DNA of 64,000 bases from DASPSR01 sp035516175. GTDB lineage: Bacteria; Nitrospirota; UBA9217. The position numbers and the translations under genes are program-made. Of the stretch, positions 23,717 through 31,747 are shown one piece after another. The stretch covers positions 27,404 to 91,403 of the forward strand of contig DATJAO010000069.1 in the NCBI GenBank assembly GCA_035516175.1, given 5' to 3'. The notes under the pieces are model-generated. The model did no database searches. It was not told the DNA's origin and saw only the letters and a list, made by a program, of their open reading frames with translations. How positions within the stretch are numbered: position 1 is the stretch's first letter; each line of letters begins with the position of its first letter.

Positions 23717-24895
23717 ATGAGCAATCCACGTATCGGCATTCTTGTCCTGCTGTTTTTCCTTTTCGTCGGTCATGGGTTCCATGCCTACGGTGCCGACGAC
23801 TCGGCTGGAAAAAAGAAAGAGCTTCAGCGCATCAAGCGCGAGATGAGTGAGAAACAGCAGAAAATCAAGAGGGCGGACCGGAAAGAGCGATCGATCCTTT
23901 CGGAACTCGATAAAATCGACCGGGACATTCATGCGGGGAGTTCGGAGCTTGCAGTCCAGCAGAAGCAGCAGCGCGAGGCCGAGGCTTCGCTCCGGGATAT
24001 CGAGAAGAGTAATGCCGAGATCAGCAGTGAGCTCGTTACTCTGAAAAAGGTATATGCATACCGGGTCAGGGCGCTCTATAAGATGAGTCGGAGCGGATAT
24101 GCCGTGGCGGTGCTTACGTCCGACGGCATGGGCGAAGCCGTAAAACGGATCAAGTACCTCGGCATGATCGCCGAGCAGGACCGCATGATGATCAGGGAGT
24201 ACGGCAGCGCGCTCGGCAGGCTGGCAGTACGGCAGGCAGAGATTGCGGAGAAAAAGGATGATATCCTCCGGCGCAAACGGGTGATCGAGGGCCAAAAAGC
24301 AGAACTCGAGACTCGCAGGCACAGGAAGGCGGAGATCCTCGGGAGCGTGAAGGGAGAGAAAAGCCTGTACGAGCAAGCCCTACGCGAGCTTGAAGAATCG
24401 TCGGTGAGCTTGTGGGCTATGATCAAGAAGTCTGAGAGGGAGAAAAAGGCTGTGTCAGCCGCAGTGCTTCCACGCAGGCCGGTGACCACCACGATTCCCG
24501 AGAAAAACCGGCTTCCCTGGCCTGTGGACGGCCAGGTGCTTATCAGGTTCGGCATACAGCGTCATCCTCAGTTCGGAACCACGGTATTCCGCAGGGGCAT
24601 CGAGATCGAGGCGCACGATGGCGAGGCGGTACGTGCGGTGAGCGATGGGCAGGTCGCGTATGCGGACTGGTACAAGGGGTATGGAGAACTCGTGATACTC
24701 GAGCACGGCAACGGTCTTTACACCCTGTACGGCAACCTGTCGAGGCTGGATTTGAAAAAAGGTGATCGGGTGTCAAGGGGCACGGTGATTGGACTGGCGG
24801 GCGATACCGGAAGCCCGAAAGGGTCAAGGCTTTACTTCGAGATACGCCAGAACGGAGAGGCGCAGGACCCGCTAGCTTGGCTGGCGAGAAGATAA
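23717..24895 (+). CDS. EnvC-like murein hydrolase activator (degenerate LytM/M23)
   Basis: The 392-residue protein has a signal peptide (RIGILVLLFFLFVGHGFHAYG), a long coiled coil (about 30-245, rich in KKELQRIKREMSEKQQKIKR-type heptads) and a C-terminal LytM domain (VLIRFGIQRHPQFGTTVFRRG, GYGELVILEHGNGLYTLYGN). The zinc ligands of active M23 enzymes are missing: RGIEIEAHDG replaces the H-x-x-x-D motif and LYFEIR replaces the H-x-H motif. As in EnvC, it should activate amidases, not cut peptidoglycan itself, under FtsEX control. GGAAGGAG lies directly before the ATG at 23717. Confidence 0.9.
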   Translation: MSNPRIGILVLLFFLFVGHGFHAYGADDSAGKKKELQRIKREMSEKQQKIKRADRKERSILSELDKIDRDIHAGSSELAVQQKQQREAEASLRDIEKSNAEISSELVTLKKVYAYRVRALYKMSRSGYAVAVLTSDGMGEAVKRIKYLGMIAEQDRMMIREYGSALGRLAVRQAEIAEKKDDILRRKRVIEGQKAELETRRHRKAEILGSVKGEKSLYEQALRELEESSVSLWAMIKKSEREKKAVSAAVLPRRPVTTTIPEKNRLPWPVDGQVLIRFGIQRHPQFGTTVFRRGIEIEAHDGEAVRAVSDGQVAYADWYKGYGELVILEHGNGLYTLYGNLSRLDLKKGDRVSRGTVIGLAGDTGSPKGSRLYFEIRQNGEAQDPLAWLARR

Positions 24896-25031
24896 CCACT
24901 AAATTTAAAATAAAACATAGATGTAATCGAACGTAAGGTTTTTTAGCACAATGCAATGATATTTTTTTCTATACATTCTGCCGATAATTTTCAGGAGAGT
25001 TATTATGCAGAACACTTTGGAGGATGATGAC

Positions 25032-26393
25032 ATGATAAAGATCAACAAGAAGAAGTTTCTGATTGCAGCCCTGATGTTGTTGCTCACGGGCGTGCTGATC
25101 GGACAGGGGATGGTCCAGGCCAAGCCCGATACCTATGAAGAGCTCAAATCATTCACGCAGTCGCTGGAGCTCATCAAGCGCAATTACGTGGAAGACCCCA
25201 ACTCGAAAGATCTGATTGAGGGAGCTATTCGCGGAATGGTATCAAACCTTGACCCCCATTCTTCGTACATGCCCGAGCGGGCGTTTAAAGAGATGAATAT
25301 GGACATCAAGGGTGAGTTCCAGGGCGTCGGCATTCAGATCGGGGTTAAGAACCAGCAACTGACGGTTATCGCCCCAATCGAGGACACCCCGGCTTTTCGG
25401 GCTGGCCTCGCTGCGGGTGACAAGATACTCAAGATCGACGACGAATGGACCAAGGACATGACGATCGAGCAGGCCGTTGACAAGATGCGTGGTCCCAAGG
25501 GCACGCAAGTACGGCTCCTGGTCATTCGCGAAGGATGGGACAAGCCCAAAGAGTTCAAGATCACCCGTGATGTGATCAAGGTGCAAAGCGTCAAGTCAAA
25601 GATGCTGGACAATGAGATTGGCTATTTGAAGATAATCCAGTTTCAGGGGGAAACCGGACAGGAAGTTGATAAGGCTCTGAAAGGGTTGGAGTCCAAGGGC
25701 ATGAAGAAGCTCATCCTTGACATGCGGAACAACCCCGGCGGCATCCTCGATGCTTCAGTCGATGTAAGCAGTATGTTCCTGCCCAAGGACAAACTCGTGG
25801 TGTATCTGCAGGGAAGGCAGGTCTCCGACCGGAGGGACTACCTGACATCGGGATCCTTTATGACCCGTGACTATCCGATGGTCGTGCTTGTGAACACGGG
25901 CAGTGCGAGCGCTTCGGAGATTGTAGCCGGCGCGCTCCAGGATTCTAAGCGCGCTTTGATCATGGGAACGCAAACGTTCGGCAAGGGATCGGTGCAGACG
26001 GTATTCCCACTCGAAGGCGGCGGTGGCATACGCCTTACTACGGCCAAGTATTACACACCGAGCGGCCGCTCCATCCAGAACGTCGGCATCACGCCGGACA
26101 TCGAGGTGAAGCTGCCGACGGTAAAAGAACCGAAGGACGGTGATTCCGTCCACGTGATCGTGCGTGAGAAGGATCTCGAGCGCCACTTGAAAAATGATAC
26201 AGTGAAGGAAGAGAAGAAAAAGAAGGAACTGAAGGAAGAGCCCGCGGTTGAAGAAGAGTTCCCCATGGAGATGGTGCCAAAAGATGAAAAGGACGACATC
26301 CAGATCCAGAAGGCTATTGAGGTACTGAAACAGGCGTTAAAAGCGGATGATGTCTTCAAGAGCATCCCGGTTGCTGTAAAGAAGGAAAAATAA
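25032..26393 (+). CDS. ctpA: S41 C-terminal processing peptidase
   Basis: The 453-residue protein has a signal peptide (KKKFLIAALMLLLTGVLIGQ), a helical lead-in, a PDZ domain (FQGVGIQIGVKNQQLTVIAP, AGLAAGDKILKIDDEW) and the protease core with serine in GSASASEIVAG (about 291) and lysine in TFGKGSVQTVFPL (about 317). A charged Lys/Glu tail follows. It trims periplasmic proteins at their C-termini. The ATG at 25032 gives a basic signal-peptide start and has GGAGGATGATGAC upstream; the ATG at 25005 also has a fair ribosome site but adds acidic residues. A strong terminator follows, closing the ftsEX cluster. Confidence 0.93.
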   Translation: MIKINKKKFLIAALMLLLTGVLIGQGMVQAKPDTYEELKSFTQSLELIKRNYVEDPNSKDLIEGAIRGMVSNLDPHSSYMPERAFKEMNMDIKGEFQGVGIQIGVKNQQLTVIAPIEDTPAFRAGLAAGDKILKIDDEWTKDMTIEQAVDKMRGPKGTQVRLLVIREGWDKPKEFKITRDVIKVQSVKSKMLDNEIGYLKIIQFQGETGQEVDKALKGLESKGMKKLILDMRNNPGGILDASVDVSSMFLPKDKLVVYLQGRQVSDRRDYLTSGSFMTRDYPMVVLVNTGSASASEIVAGALQDSKRALIMGTQTFGKGSVQTVFPLEGGGGIRLTTAKYYTPSGRSIQNVGITPDIEVKLPTVKEPKDGDSVHVIVREKDLERHLKNDTVKEEKKKKELKEEPAVEEEFPMEMVPKDEKDDIQIQKAIEVLKQALKADDVFKSIPVAVKKEK

Positions 26394-26428
26394 TTTTTTT
26401 TAAAATAATTAAATTTGTAACACATTAT

Positions 26429-26462
26429 AAAAGCAGGGATTTATTCCCTGCTTTTATTTTTT
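26429..26462 (+). terminator. Intrinsic terminator after ctpA
   Basis: AAAAGCAGGGA (26429-26439) and TCCCTGCTTTT (26445-26455) form a perfect 11-bp stem with a 5-nt loop, followed by ATTTTTT. Confidence 0.92.
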
Positions 26463-26583
26463 ATACATATTCAAAGGAATAATCAGATATTCTAAGAATT
26501 CTGGTAGATTCTGGATAAAATAGCCTAATATTGTCTAAATAAGCCGTTATTCTGGTTTGCAATTTTTTCATTCGAGAAATATA

Positions 26584-26610
26584 TTAGCACTCGCTTCAGA
26601 TGAGTGCTAA
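26584..26610 (+). promoter_or_regulatory. CIRCE operator (HrcA-binding)
   Basis: TTAGCACTC-N9-GAGTGCTAA is a perfect CIRCE consensus, with arms extended to 12 bp (ATATTAGCACTC). It covers the -35 region of the groES promoter, so HrcA bound here would block transcription until heat shock. Confidence 0.95.
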
Positions 26611-26623
26611 TATCTGATATAAT
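26595..26623 (+). promoter_or_regulatory. groESL promoter
   Basis: The extended -10 TGATATAAT (TATAAT at 26618-26623) lies 17 nt after TTCAGA inside CIRCE. The weak -35 and strong extended -10 fit a repressor-controlled housekeeping promoter. Confidence 0.65.
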
Positions 26624-26656
26624 TAAAAACATCACTTCATGAAAGGAGTTAAGCGT

Positions 26657-26923
26657 ATGGGTGTCAAATTCAAGCCGTTGAAGGACAGGGTGTTTGTAAG
26701 CTATACGGAAGAGTTGGAAAAAACTGCCGGAGGGTTATATATTCCGGACAGTGCGAAGGAGAAACCACAGAGCGGCAAGGTTGAGGCTGTGGGTGAAGAG
26801 GTGAAACAGCTCAAGGTCGGCGATAAGATTCTATTCGACCGCTACTCCGGCTCAAAGATCAGTATTGACAATGTCGAGTACCTGATCGTGAAGGAAGAAG
26901 ACGTTCTAGGGATCCTGAGCTAA
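26657..26923 (+). CDS. groES: Co-chaperonin GroES, short form
   Basis: The 88-residue protein starts MGVKFKPLKDRVFV, has the mobile loop EKTAGGLYIPDSAKEKPQSG and ends EYLIVKEEDVLGIL. AAAGGAG eight bases upstream fixes the ATG at 26657. The usual roof hairpin (the 'NGK..DGK..PLDVKVGD' stretch of about eight extra residues) is shortened to GEEVKQLKVGD, so the protein is about eight residues shorter than typical GroES. It caps GroEL during protein folding. Expression is under CIRCE with groEL downstream. Confidence 0.95.
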   Translation: MGVKFKPLKDRVFVSYTEELEKTAGGLYIPDSAKEKPQSGKVEAVGEEVKQLKVGDKILFDRYSGSKISIDNVEYLIVKEEDVLGILS

Positions 26924-26987
26924 GCATCTCACACCCCTGAGTTCCCGTTATCAATACCAGAGAATGAATTCCTGAGGAGGAAACAAT

Positions 26988-28622
26988 ATGGCAAAACAGC
27001 TTATTTTTAATCAAGATGCGAGGGCGAGCATCCTGAAGGGCGTAAACGTCCTGACGGATGCCGTGAAAGCCACGCTGGGGCCCAAAGGCCGCAACGTGAT
27101 GATCGACAAGAAGTTCGGCGCGCCGACCATCACCAAGGACGGTGTGACCGTGGCAAAGGAGATCGAACTCAAGGACCACTACGAGAACATGGGCGCCCAG
27201 CTCGTGCGCGAAGTGGCGAGCAAGACCTCGGATGTCGCAGGCGATGGCACGACCACGGCGACGGTGCTGGCGCAGGCAATCTACCGCGAAGGCATGAAGA
27301 ACGTCACTGCCGGCGCGAACCCCATGGATATAAAGCGCGGCATCGACAAGGCCGTCGAGGCTATCATGGAGAACCTCAAGAAGATTTCAAAACCCGTTCT
27401 TGGTAAGAAGGAGATCTCCCAGGTCGGCAGCATCTCCGCGAACAGCGACCCGACCATCGGCGACCTTATCGCCGAGGCCGTTGACAAGGTCGGCAAGGAT
27501 GGCGTTATCACTGTAGAAGAGGCCAAGAGCATGTCCACGAGCCTTGATGTTGTCGAGGGCATGCAGTTCGACCGCGGCTACATTTCCCCTTACTTCGTGA
27601 CGAACGCCGAGAAGATGGAGGCGGTCCTGGAGGACGCATTCATTCTTCTTTCCGAGAAAAAGATTTCGACCATGAAGGACCTGCTCCCGATCCTCGAGCA
27701 GACCGCAAAGATGGGCAAGGCGCTTCTGATTCTTGCAGAGGATGTTGAGGGAGAGGCTTTGGCAACGCTCGTGGTGAACAAGCTCCGCGGCACCTTGCAG
27801 GTCTGTGCCGTAAAGGCACCGGGATTCGGCGACCGCCGCAAGGCCATGCTCGAGGATATAGCGACCCTGGCCGGTGGGCAGGTGATCTCCGAGGACATCG
27901 GCCTCAAGCTCGAGAACGTGAAGATCACCGACCTCGGCAGGGCCAAGAAGATCACGGTGGACAAGGATAATACTACCATTGTCGAAGGGGCGGGCAAAAC
28001 CGATGCGATCCAAGGCCGCGTAAAGCAGATCAAGGCGCAGATCGCCGAGACCACTTCGGACTACGACCGCGAGAAGCTCCAGGAACGCCTTGCCAAGATC
28101 GTCGGTGGCGTGGCGGTGATCAACGTCGGCGCGGCGACCGAGACCGAGATGAAGGAGAAGAAGGCCCGTGTTGAGGACGCGCTCCATGCAACGCGCGCGG
28201 CCATGGAAGAGGGCATCGTCCCTGGAGGCGGTGTTGCTCTGCTTCGCTGCGCCCCGGCGCTCGAAAAGATCAAACTCTCCGGCGATGAGGCCATCGGTGC
28301 CGGTATCGTGAAAAAAGCGCTTGAAGAGCCGATCCGGCAGATCGTGAATAATGCCGGTCTTGAATCATCGGTGGTCCTGGACAAGGTAAAATCGTCGGAC
28401 AAACAGAACTTCGGCTTCGACGCCCAGAAGGAAGAGTACGTAGACATGCTCCAGGCCGGGATCATTGACCCGACCAAGGTGACCCGCTCTGCACTCCAGA
28501 ACGCTGCGAGCGTGGCTGGCCTGATGCTCACCACCGAAGTGATGATTACCGACCTGCCCGAGGAGAAGCCTGAAATGCCCGCAATGCCCGGTGGCATGGG
28601 TGGCATGGGCGGGATGTATTAA
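26988..28622 (+). CDS. groL: Chaperonin GroEL
   Basis: The 544-residue protein has all GroEL hallmarks: KQLIFNQDARASILKGVNVL, GPKGRNVMIDKKFGAPTITK, the ATP motif DGTTTATVLAQAI, AAMEEGIVPGGGVALLR, and the GGM-rich tail (MPGGMGGMGGMY). It assembles the double-ring folding chamber with GroES. TGAGGAGGAAACAAT before the ATG is a strong ribosome site. It is co-transcribed with groES and followed by a strong terminator. Confidence 0.98.
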   Translation: MAKQLIFNQDARASILKGVNVLTDAVKATLGPKGRNVMIDKKFGAPTITKDGVTVAKEIELKDHYENMGAQLVREVASKTSDVAGDGTTTATVLAQAIYREGMKNVTAGANPMDIKRGIDKAVEAIMENLKKISKPVLGKKEISQVGSISANSDPTIGDLIAEAVDKVGKDGVITVEEAKSMSTSLDVVEGMQFDRGYISPYFVTNAEKMEAVLEDAFILLSEKKISTMKDLLPILEQTAKMGKALLILAEDVEGEALATLVVNKLRGTLQVCAVKAPGFGDRRKAMLEDIATLAGGQVISEDIGLKLENVKITDLGRAKKITVDKDNTTIVEGAGKTDAIQGRVKQIKAQIAETTSDYDREKLQERLAKIVGGVAVINVGAATETEMKEKKARVEDALHATRAAMEEGIVPGGGVALLRCAPALEKIKLSGDEAIGAGIVKKALEEPIRQIVNNAGLESSVVLDKVKSSDKQNFGFDAQKEEYVDMLQAGIIDPTKVTRSALQNAASVAGLMLTTEVMITDLPEEKPEMPAMPGGMGGMGGMY

Positions 28623-28655
28623 TAAGCTTTCCTTTCACGAGGAGAAGTACAGGAA

Positions 28656-28699
28656 CCGGTCGAAAGCAGGTTTGAAACCTGCTTTCGACCGGCTTTTTA
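28656..28699 (+). terminator. Intrinsic terminator after groEL
   Basis: CCGGTCGAAAGCAGG (28656-28670) pairs perfectly with CCTGCTTTCGACCGG (28678-28692) around a TTTGAAA loop, followed by CTTTTTATTT. Confidence 0.93.
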
Positions 28700-28770
28700 T
28701 TTCCTCCCGCAAGAAAAATCCTTCCAGAAACAATCGTCTTCTTTTGCCCCAACCGGTTCACTCAACCATA

Positions 28771-28799
28771 TTGACACTCTTTTTTATCGATGATACTCT
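28771..28799 (+). promoter_or_regulatory. Sigma70-like promoter of the collapsed ABC gene, leaderless
   Basis: TTGACA and TACTCT are spaced 17 nt. The predicted start site coincides with the ATG at 28806; no Shine-Dalgarno is present. Confidence 0.55.
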
Positions 28800-28805
28800 T
28801 ACTGC

Positions 28806-29186
28806 ATGGCAAAATTCGCTCATCGCCGACTTTTAGCGCTCCTCACGTTCGCCCCTATCCTCTTCATGCCATCATCTTCCATTGCAGTCGGTCCCTCAAC
28901 ACTTGATACCATAAGGGCCCGCGGAGTGCTCCCTTGGGCTCCGATTCCGAAGGCGGAGCGCCATATGAAGGTGCTTGCAGTGATCAAGGACCTGGTGTAT
29001 CAGAAAGGGATGACCACACTGATATCCACGCATGAGATGGGGTTCGCGAGGGAAGTGGCCGATCGAGTCACTGTATTCGCCGACGGCGACATCATCGAAT
29101 CAGGTCCGCCTAAAGAGATTTTTACGAATCCCAAGAATGAGAGAACGAAGATGTTCCTGGACAGAGTGCGGAGAAGGTTTCAGTGA
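28806..29186 (+). pseudogene. In-frame remnant joining a solute-binding protein start to an amino-acid ABC ATPase end
   Basis: The 126-residue frame begins with a signal peptide and start of a periplasmic amino-acid-binding protein (LLALLTFAPILFMPSSSIAV, then STLDTIRARGVL). At about residue 48-55 it switches abruptly into the C-terminal third of a GlnQ-type ATPase (VLAVIKDLVYQKGMTTLIST, HEMGFAREVADRV, IESGPPKEIFTNPKNERTK). Walker A, signature and Walker B are all absent, as is the permease. The simplest reading is one large deletion that removed most of a binding-protein/permease/ATPase operon and fused its ends in frame. It cannot be a working transporter component. Confidence 0.8.
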
Positions 29187-29470
29187 TTTCTGAATATGGA
29201 CAGTAATCATCTTCTCCTCCTTCAGTATTAAATTATCTTAAGAAGAGAGAATTATTTTGCATTTGACAACCTTCTCTTTGCACATCTGCTTCTTGCTGCA
29301 GGTCTATTCAATATCCCATAAAAATACCCTTTCAGACCCTTTACTTTATGTTCTCTTTATGCTAAAGACTATATATATGAAAATACAATAGTTTATCTTT
29401 TTAAAAATTATTTAGATTTTGACGGATTCAGGACTATTCCTTTTTAAACATATAATTCCCATCAAAAACT
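29187..29470. other. AT-rich gene-free stretch
   Basis: No gene or RNA is visible here. The DNA is strongly AT-rich and leads into the third riboswitch-like element. The stretch 29557-29772 beyond that element also lacks genes and forms the leader of the Ig-like lipoprotein. Confidence 0.55.
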
Positions 29471-29556
29471 GATCGTCCATACGGGGAAACACAAGGCTGC
29501 AGGTCATTAGCCACAATACGACCGAGTTGCCGGAGAGCGAAACTCTGGCATTTTTG
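29471..29556 (+). ncRNA. Degenerate GEMM-like riboswitch with terminator
   Basis: ACGGGGAAACACAAGGCTGCAGGTC, a P3-like hairpin with GACC, and GAGTTGCCGG recall the GGGACGCAAAGC ... GGTTGCCG core of GEMM-I aptamers, but the 5' GCAAACC box is not clear. The final arm runs into a strong terminator: TGCCGGAG (29528-29535) pairs with CTCTGGCA (29543-29550), then TTTTTG. It precedes the Ig-like lipoprotein gene by about 215 nt. Confidence 0.45.
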
Positions 29557-29772
29557 TTCTATATATTAGGAACAAACTAAAAAAGGAAATAATCATGCAA
29601 AAATAGATGGTTATCTGATGTGTACGTATCTAACTACATTCATAGCAGAGCAATACTGGAATTCTTATAAAGTTCTATAATTTAGGCGATCATTTTCCTG
29701 CTGATCTAATGCATGTTCGGCCATCGGTAATGCCTTAATGTCTTCTAAGCATATGTAAATAGTGTGAAGGAT

Positions 29773-30824
29773 ATGAAGAAATCTTCGATTCTATCAACGC
29801 TTGTTCTCGTAGCTGCACTATTGTTCACAGCATGCGGTCGCCAGGGACCGGTTCCGCCTCCAGATAAGACACCGCCCACGGTGAGTTCCACCATTCCGGC
29901 AAATGGAACAGTGAATGTCCCAGTCGACCTGCCCGGCGGCATCTCGATTATGTCAGCAAAGAAATGGATGCCTCAACAATCAATGATCAGACGATTAACC
30001 TTGCCGACAGCCAAAACAGTGTTCCGGGGTTGGTAACGTATACGGACACTACCGGTGTCCCCACAGCTGTCCTTACGCCGTCATCCAGCCTGAACCCAGC
30101 GACTCTCTATAAAATCACTGTCGACATTAATGTAAAGGATTCGTACGGGATTCCCATGGCTGCTCCCTACATCTGTTCATTTAACACGGGAACGGTGCCG
30201 GACATTATACCTCCAACCATTGTAGCCACTACGCCTAGAAATGGGGACATTGGTGTTATGCCGAATGCCGCACTTAGCGTTACATTCAGCGAACCCGTTG
30301 ACTCGCAAACCATATCATTTATACTGAGCACGGGGAGCACGACCGTTCCCTGCACGATGAGTTATAGTGGAACAACGGCCATCTTCACACTCTTGGATAT
30401 TCTGGCGAGTAATACCTCGTACACGGCCACCGTCAGCGCTGGCGTGAAGGACCTGGCGGGCAATCCGATGCCAAATAGTTACATCTGGAGTTTCGCGACC
30501 GGCACAGCAATCGACACAACACCGCCAATCGTAACAGCAACAACCCCTACGGTAGGGGCCACAAGCGTGGCCCTGAATACAGCCCCCAATGTGACCTTCA
30601 GTGAACCGGTTGACCCAACAACCATAACATTTACACTCACCGGGGGAGGCGTTACCGTTTCCTGTACGATGAGCTATAGCGGCGTAACAGCCATCTTCAA
30701 GCCGTCCAGCAATCTTAAAAAAAATACACTGTACACTGCCCGGGTGAGCGCCGGGGTGAAGGACCTTGCAGGCAATGCGATGCTGAATGATTACTTCTGG
30801 AGCTTTACGACCAGCAAGAATTAA
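29773..30824 (+). pseudogene. Ig-like (Big_5/SbsA) lipoprotein, frameshifted
   Basis: The ATG at 29773 encodes a lipoprotein signal (MKKSSILSTLVLVAALLFTA then CGRQ) and the start of a Big_5 domain (PPTVSSTIPANGTVNVPVDL). Near 29950 the frame breaks: one base appears to be missing between ISI and VSKEMDASTIND. The other frame then carries the rest of domain 1 and two more repeats, each with FSEPVD, a CTMSYSG strand, SAGVKDLAGN and a YIWSF- or YFWSF-type ending, to the stop at 30824. An intact gene would encode about 350 residues with three repeats, probably surface-exposed. The upstream riboswitch-like element suggests cyclic-dinucleotide control. A sequencing error is possible. Confidence 0.75.
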
Positions 30825-30948
30825 CCTATGTCGATGACACTTTTCTCATCATGAGGAGAAGATACCGGTAACGTGGCTACCAGCAGTGGAACAATCGAAA
30901 GGGCTTCTTTTAACGAGCCGGATATAGACTAATTCAAGCCAAACAGAA

Positions 30949-30971
30949 AGAGCCTCCATCAAGGAGGCTCT
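30949..30971 (+). terminator. Hairpin after the Ig-like gene
   Basis: AGAGCCTCC and GGAGGCTCT form a perfect 9-bp stem with a 5-nt loop. No U run follows (CACATAAA), so termination is uncertain. Confidence 0.4.
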
Positions 30972-31277
30972 CACATAAAATCAGGGAAAATAAATTCCTT
31001 TTCTTCACACGTATAAAAAAGTCAACACCAACCTCAGCATTTCAGTTTCTTCTACACTTTCACCTACCGGGGAACCGATTTTCCCTCAGCCCCGAACTTC
31101 CCTTCCCTGTGTTCCAATATCTCCGGTGGAGTAGCATCCCCTTACAGACTTAATTGTTGTTAAATAGATAAAATATGATGATGGCTGCTAAGTAGAATGC
31201 GGCGAGAGCTGCCGCAACAATAACTATAATTATTGAAAATTATCGATAGAACCAAGGGTATCAGTCATTGACGTCAC
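30972..31277. other. AT-rich gene-free stretch
   Basis: No gene is visible between the hairpin and the inverted-repeat segment. The sequence is AT-rich apart from a short C-rich piece near 31065-31135. Confidence 0.5.
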
Positions 31278-31599
31278 AAAATAAAAAAAGGCGTTGCCCC
31301 CGAACCGATTTTTTAAACATTCCGTCGAGCCGCGATTACTTAGCGGGTTTTCAATGTTTGCTTCTACGGCTCCGCGAAGCGGACCCTGTGAAGCTCATTG
31401 TCCTTTTCGCCCGCTTTCACCGCTGGCTTTGGGGCTTTCGGCTCTTCTGATCTTATGTTAGCCTGCGCAACTGCCGAGAGACGGACCGCTCAACTTGCAG
31501 TCCTCTTGCCGGCTTCGGCATCACATAAATCTCAGCGCTTGAGTCCCCTCATAACGGGTTTAAAATACATACACATATAAGTGTTGGTTCGGCAACGCC
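31278..31599 (-). ncRNA. GC-rich inverted-repeat segment, candidate structured RNA or MITE-like element
   Basis: GGCGTTGCC...GAACC (31290-31306, with a 3-nt bulge) pairs with GGTTCGGCAACGCC (31586-31599), closing a roughly 310-nt GC-rich block in AT-rich surroundings. Read on the minus strand the 3' arm is followed directly by TTTTTTTATTTT. Inside are several perfect or near-perfect hairpins (TGCCG-AAGC-CGGCA, GGACTGC/GCGGTCC, GGGTCCG-CTTCG-CGGAGCC). No convincing protein frame is present. I could not match it to RNase P RNA, tmRNA, SRP RNA or 6S RNA. It may instead be a small mobile element. Confidence 0.4.
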
Positions 31600-31705
31600 A
31601 TGCGAACTTTCATATTGCTTTCAAAGATCGTTTTACTTCTTTTTCTTTATTGTTATTATACCACATTTATCAAGTTGTGTTGCGTATTTTTATACGAGAT
31701 TTATC

Positions 31706-31734
31706 TTGACCGGCTGTGAAAATGCCTTTAAAAT
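31706..31734 (+). promoter_or_regulatory. Sigma70-like promoter for the pabB-like gene
   Basis: TTGACC and TAAAAT are spaced 17 nt, giving a leader of about seven bases before the ATG at 31748, too short for a Shine-Dalgarno. Confidence 0.6.
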
Positions 31735-31747
31735 TTCCACACTTACT

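Noticed and set aside
27387..28187. A 266-codon minus-strand frame opposite groEL
   Set aside because: Antisense of groEL; composition is an artefact of the conserved sense frame.
31268..31580. Two plus-strand frames of 60 codons in the GC-rich inverted-repeat block
   Set aside because: Low-quality translations, no start signals; the block is better explained as structured RNA or a small element.
31278..31599. tmRNA, RNase P RNA, SRP RNA or 6S RNA
   Set aside because: Diagnostic conserved motifs of these RNAs are missing (no GGAAAGUCCGG, no tRNA-like CCA end, no GGAAG/GCAG SRP loop), and the length does not fit 6S RNA.
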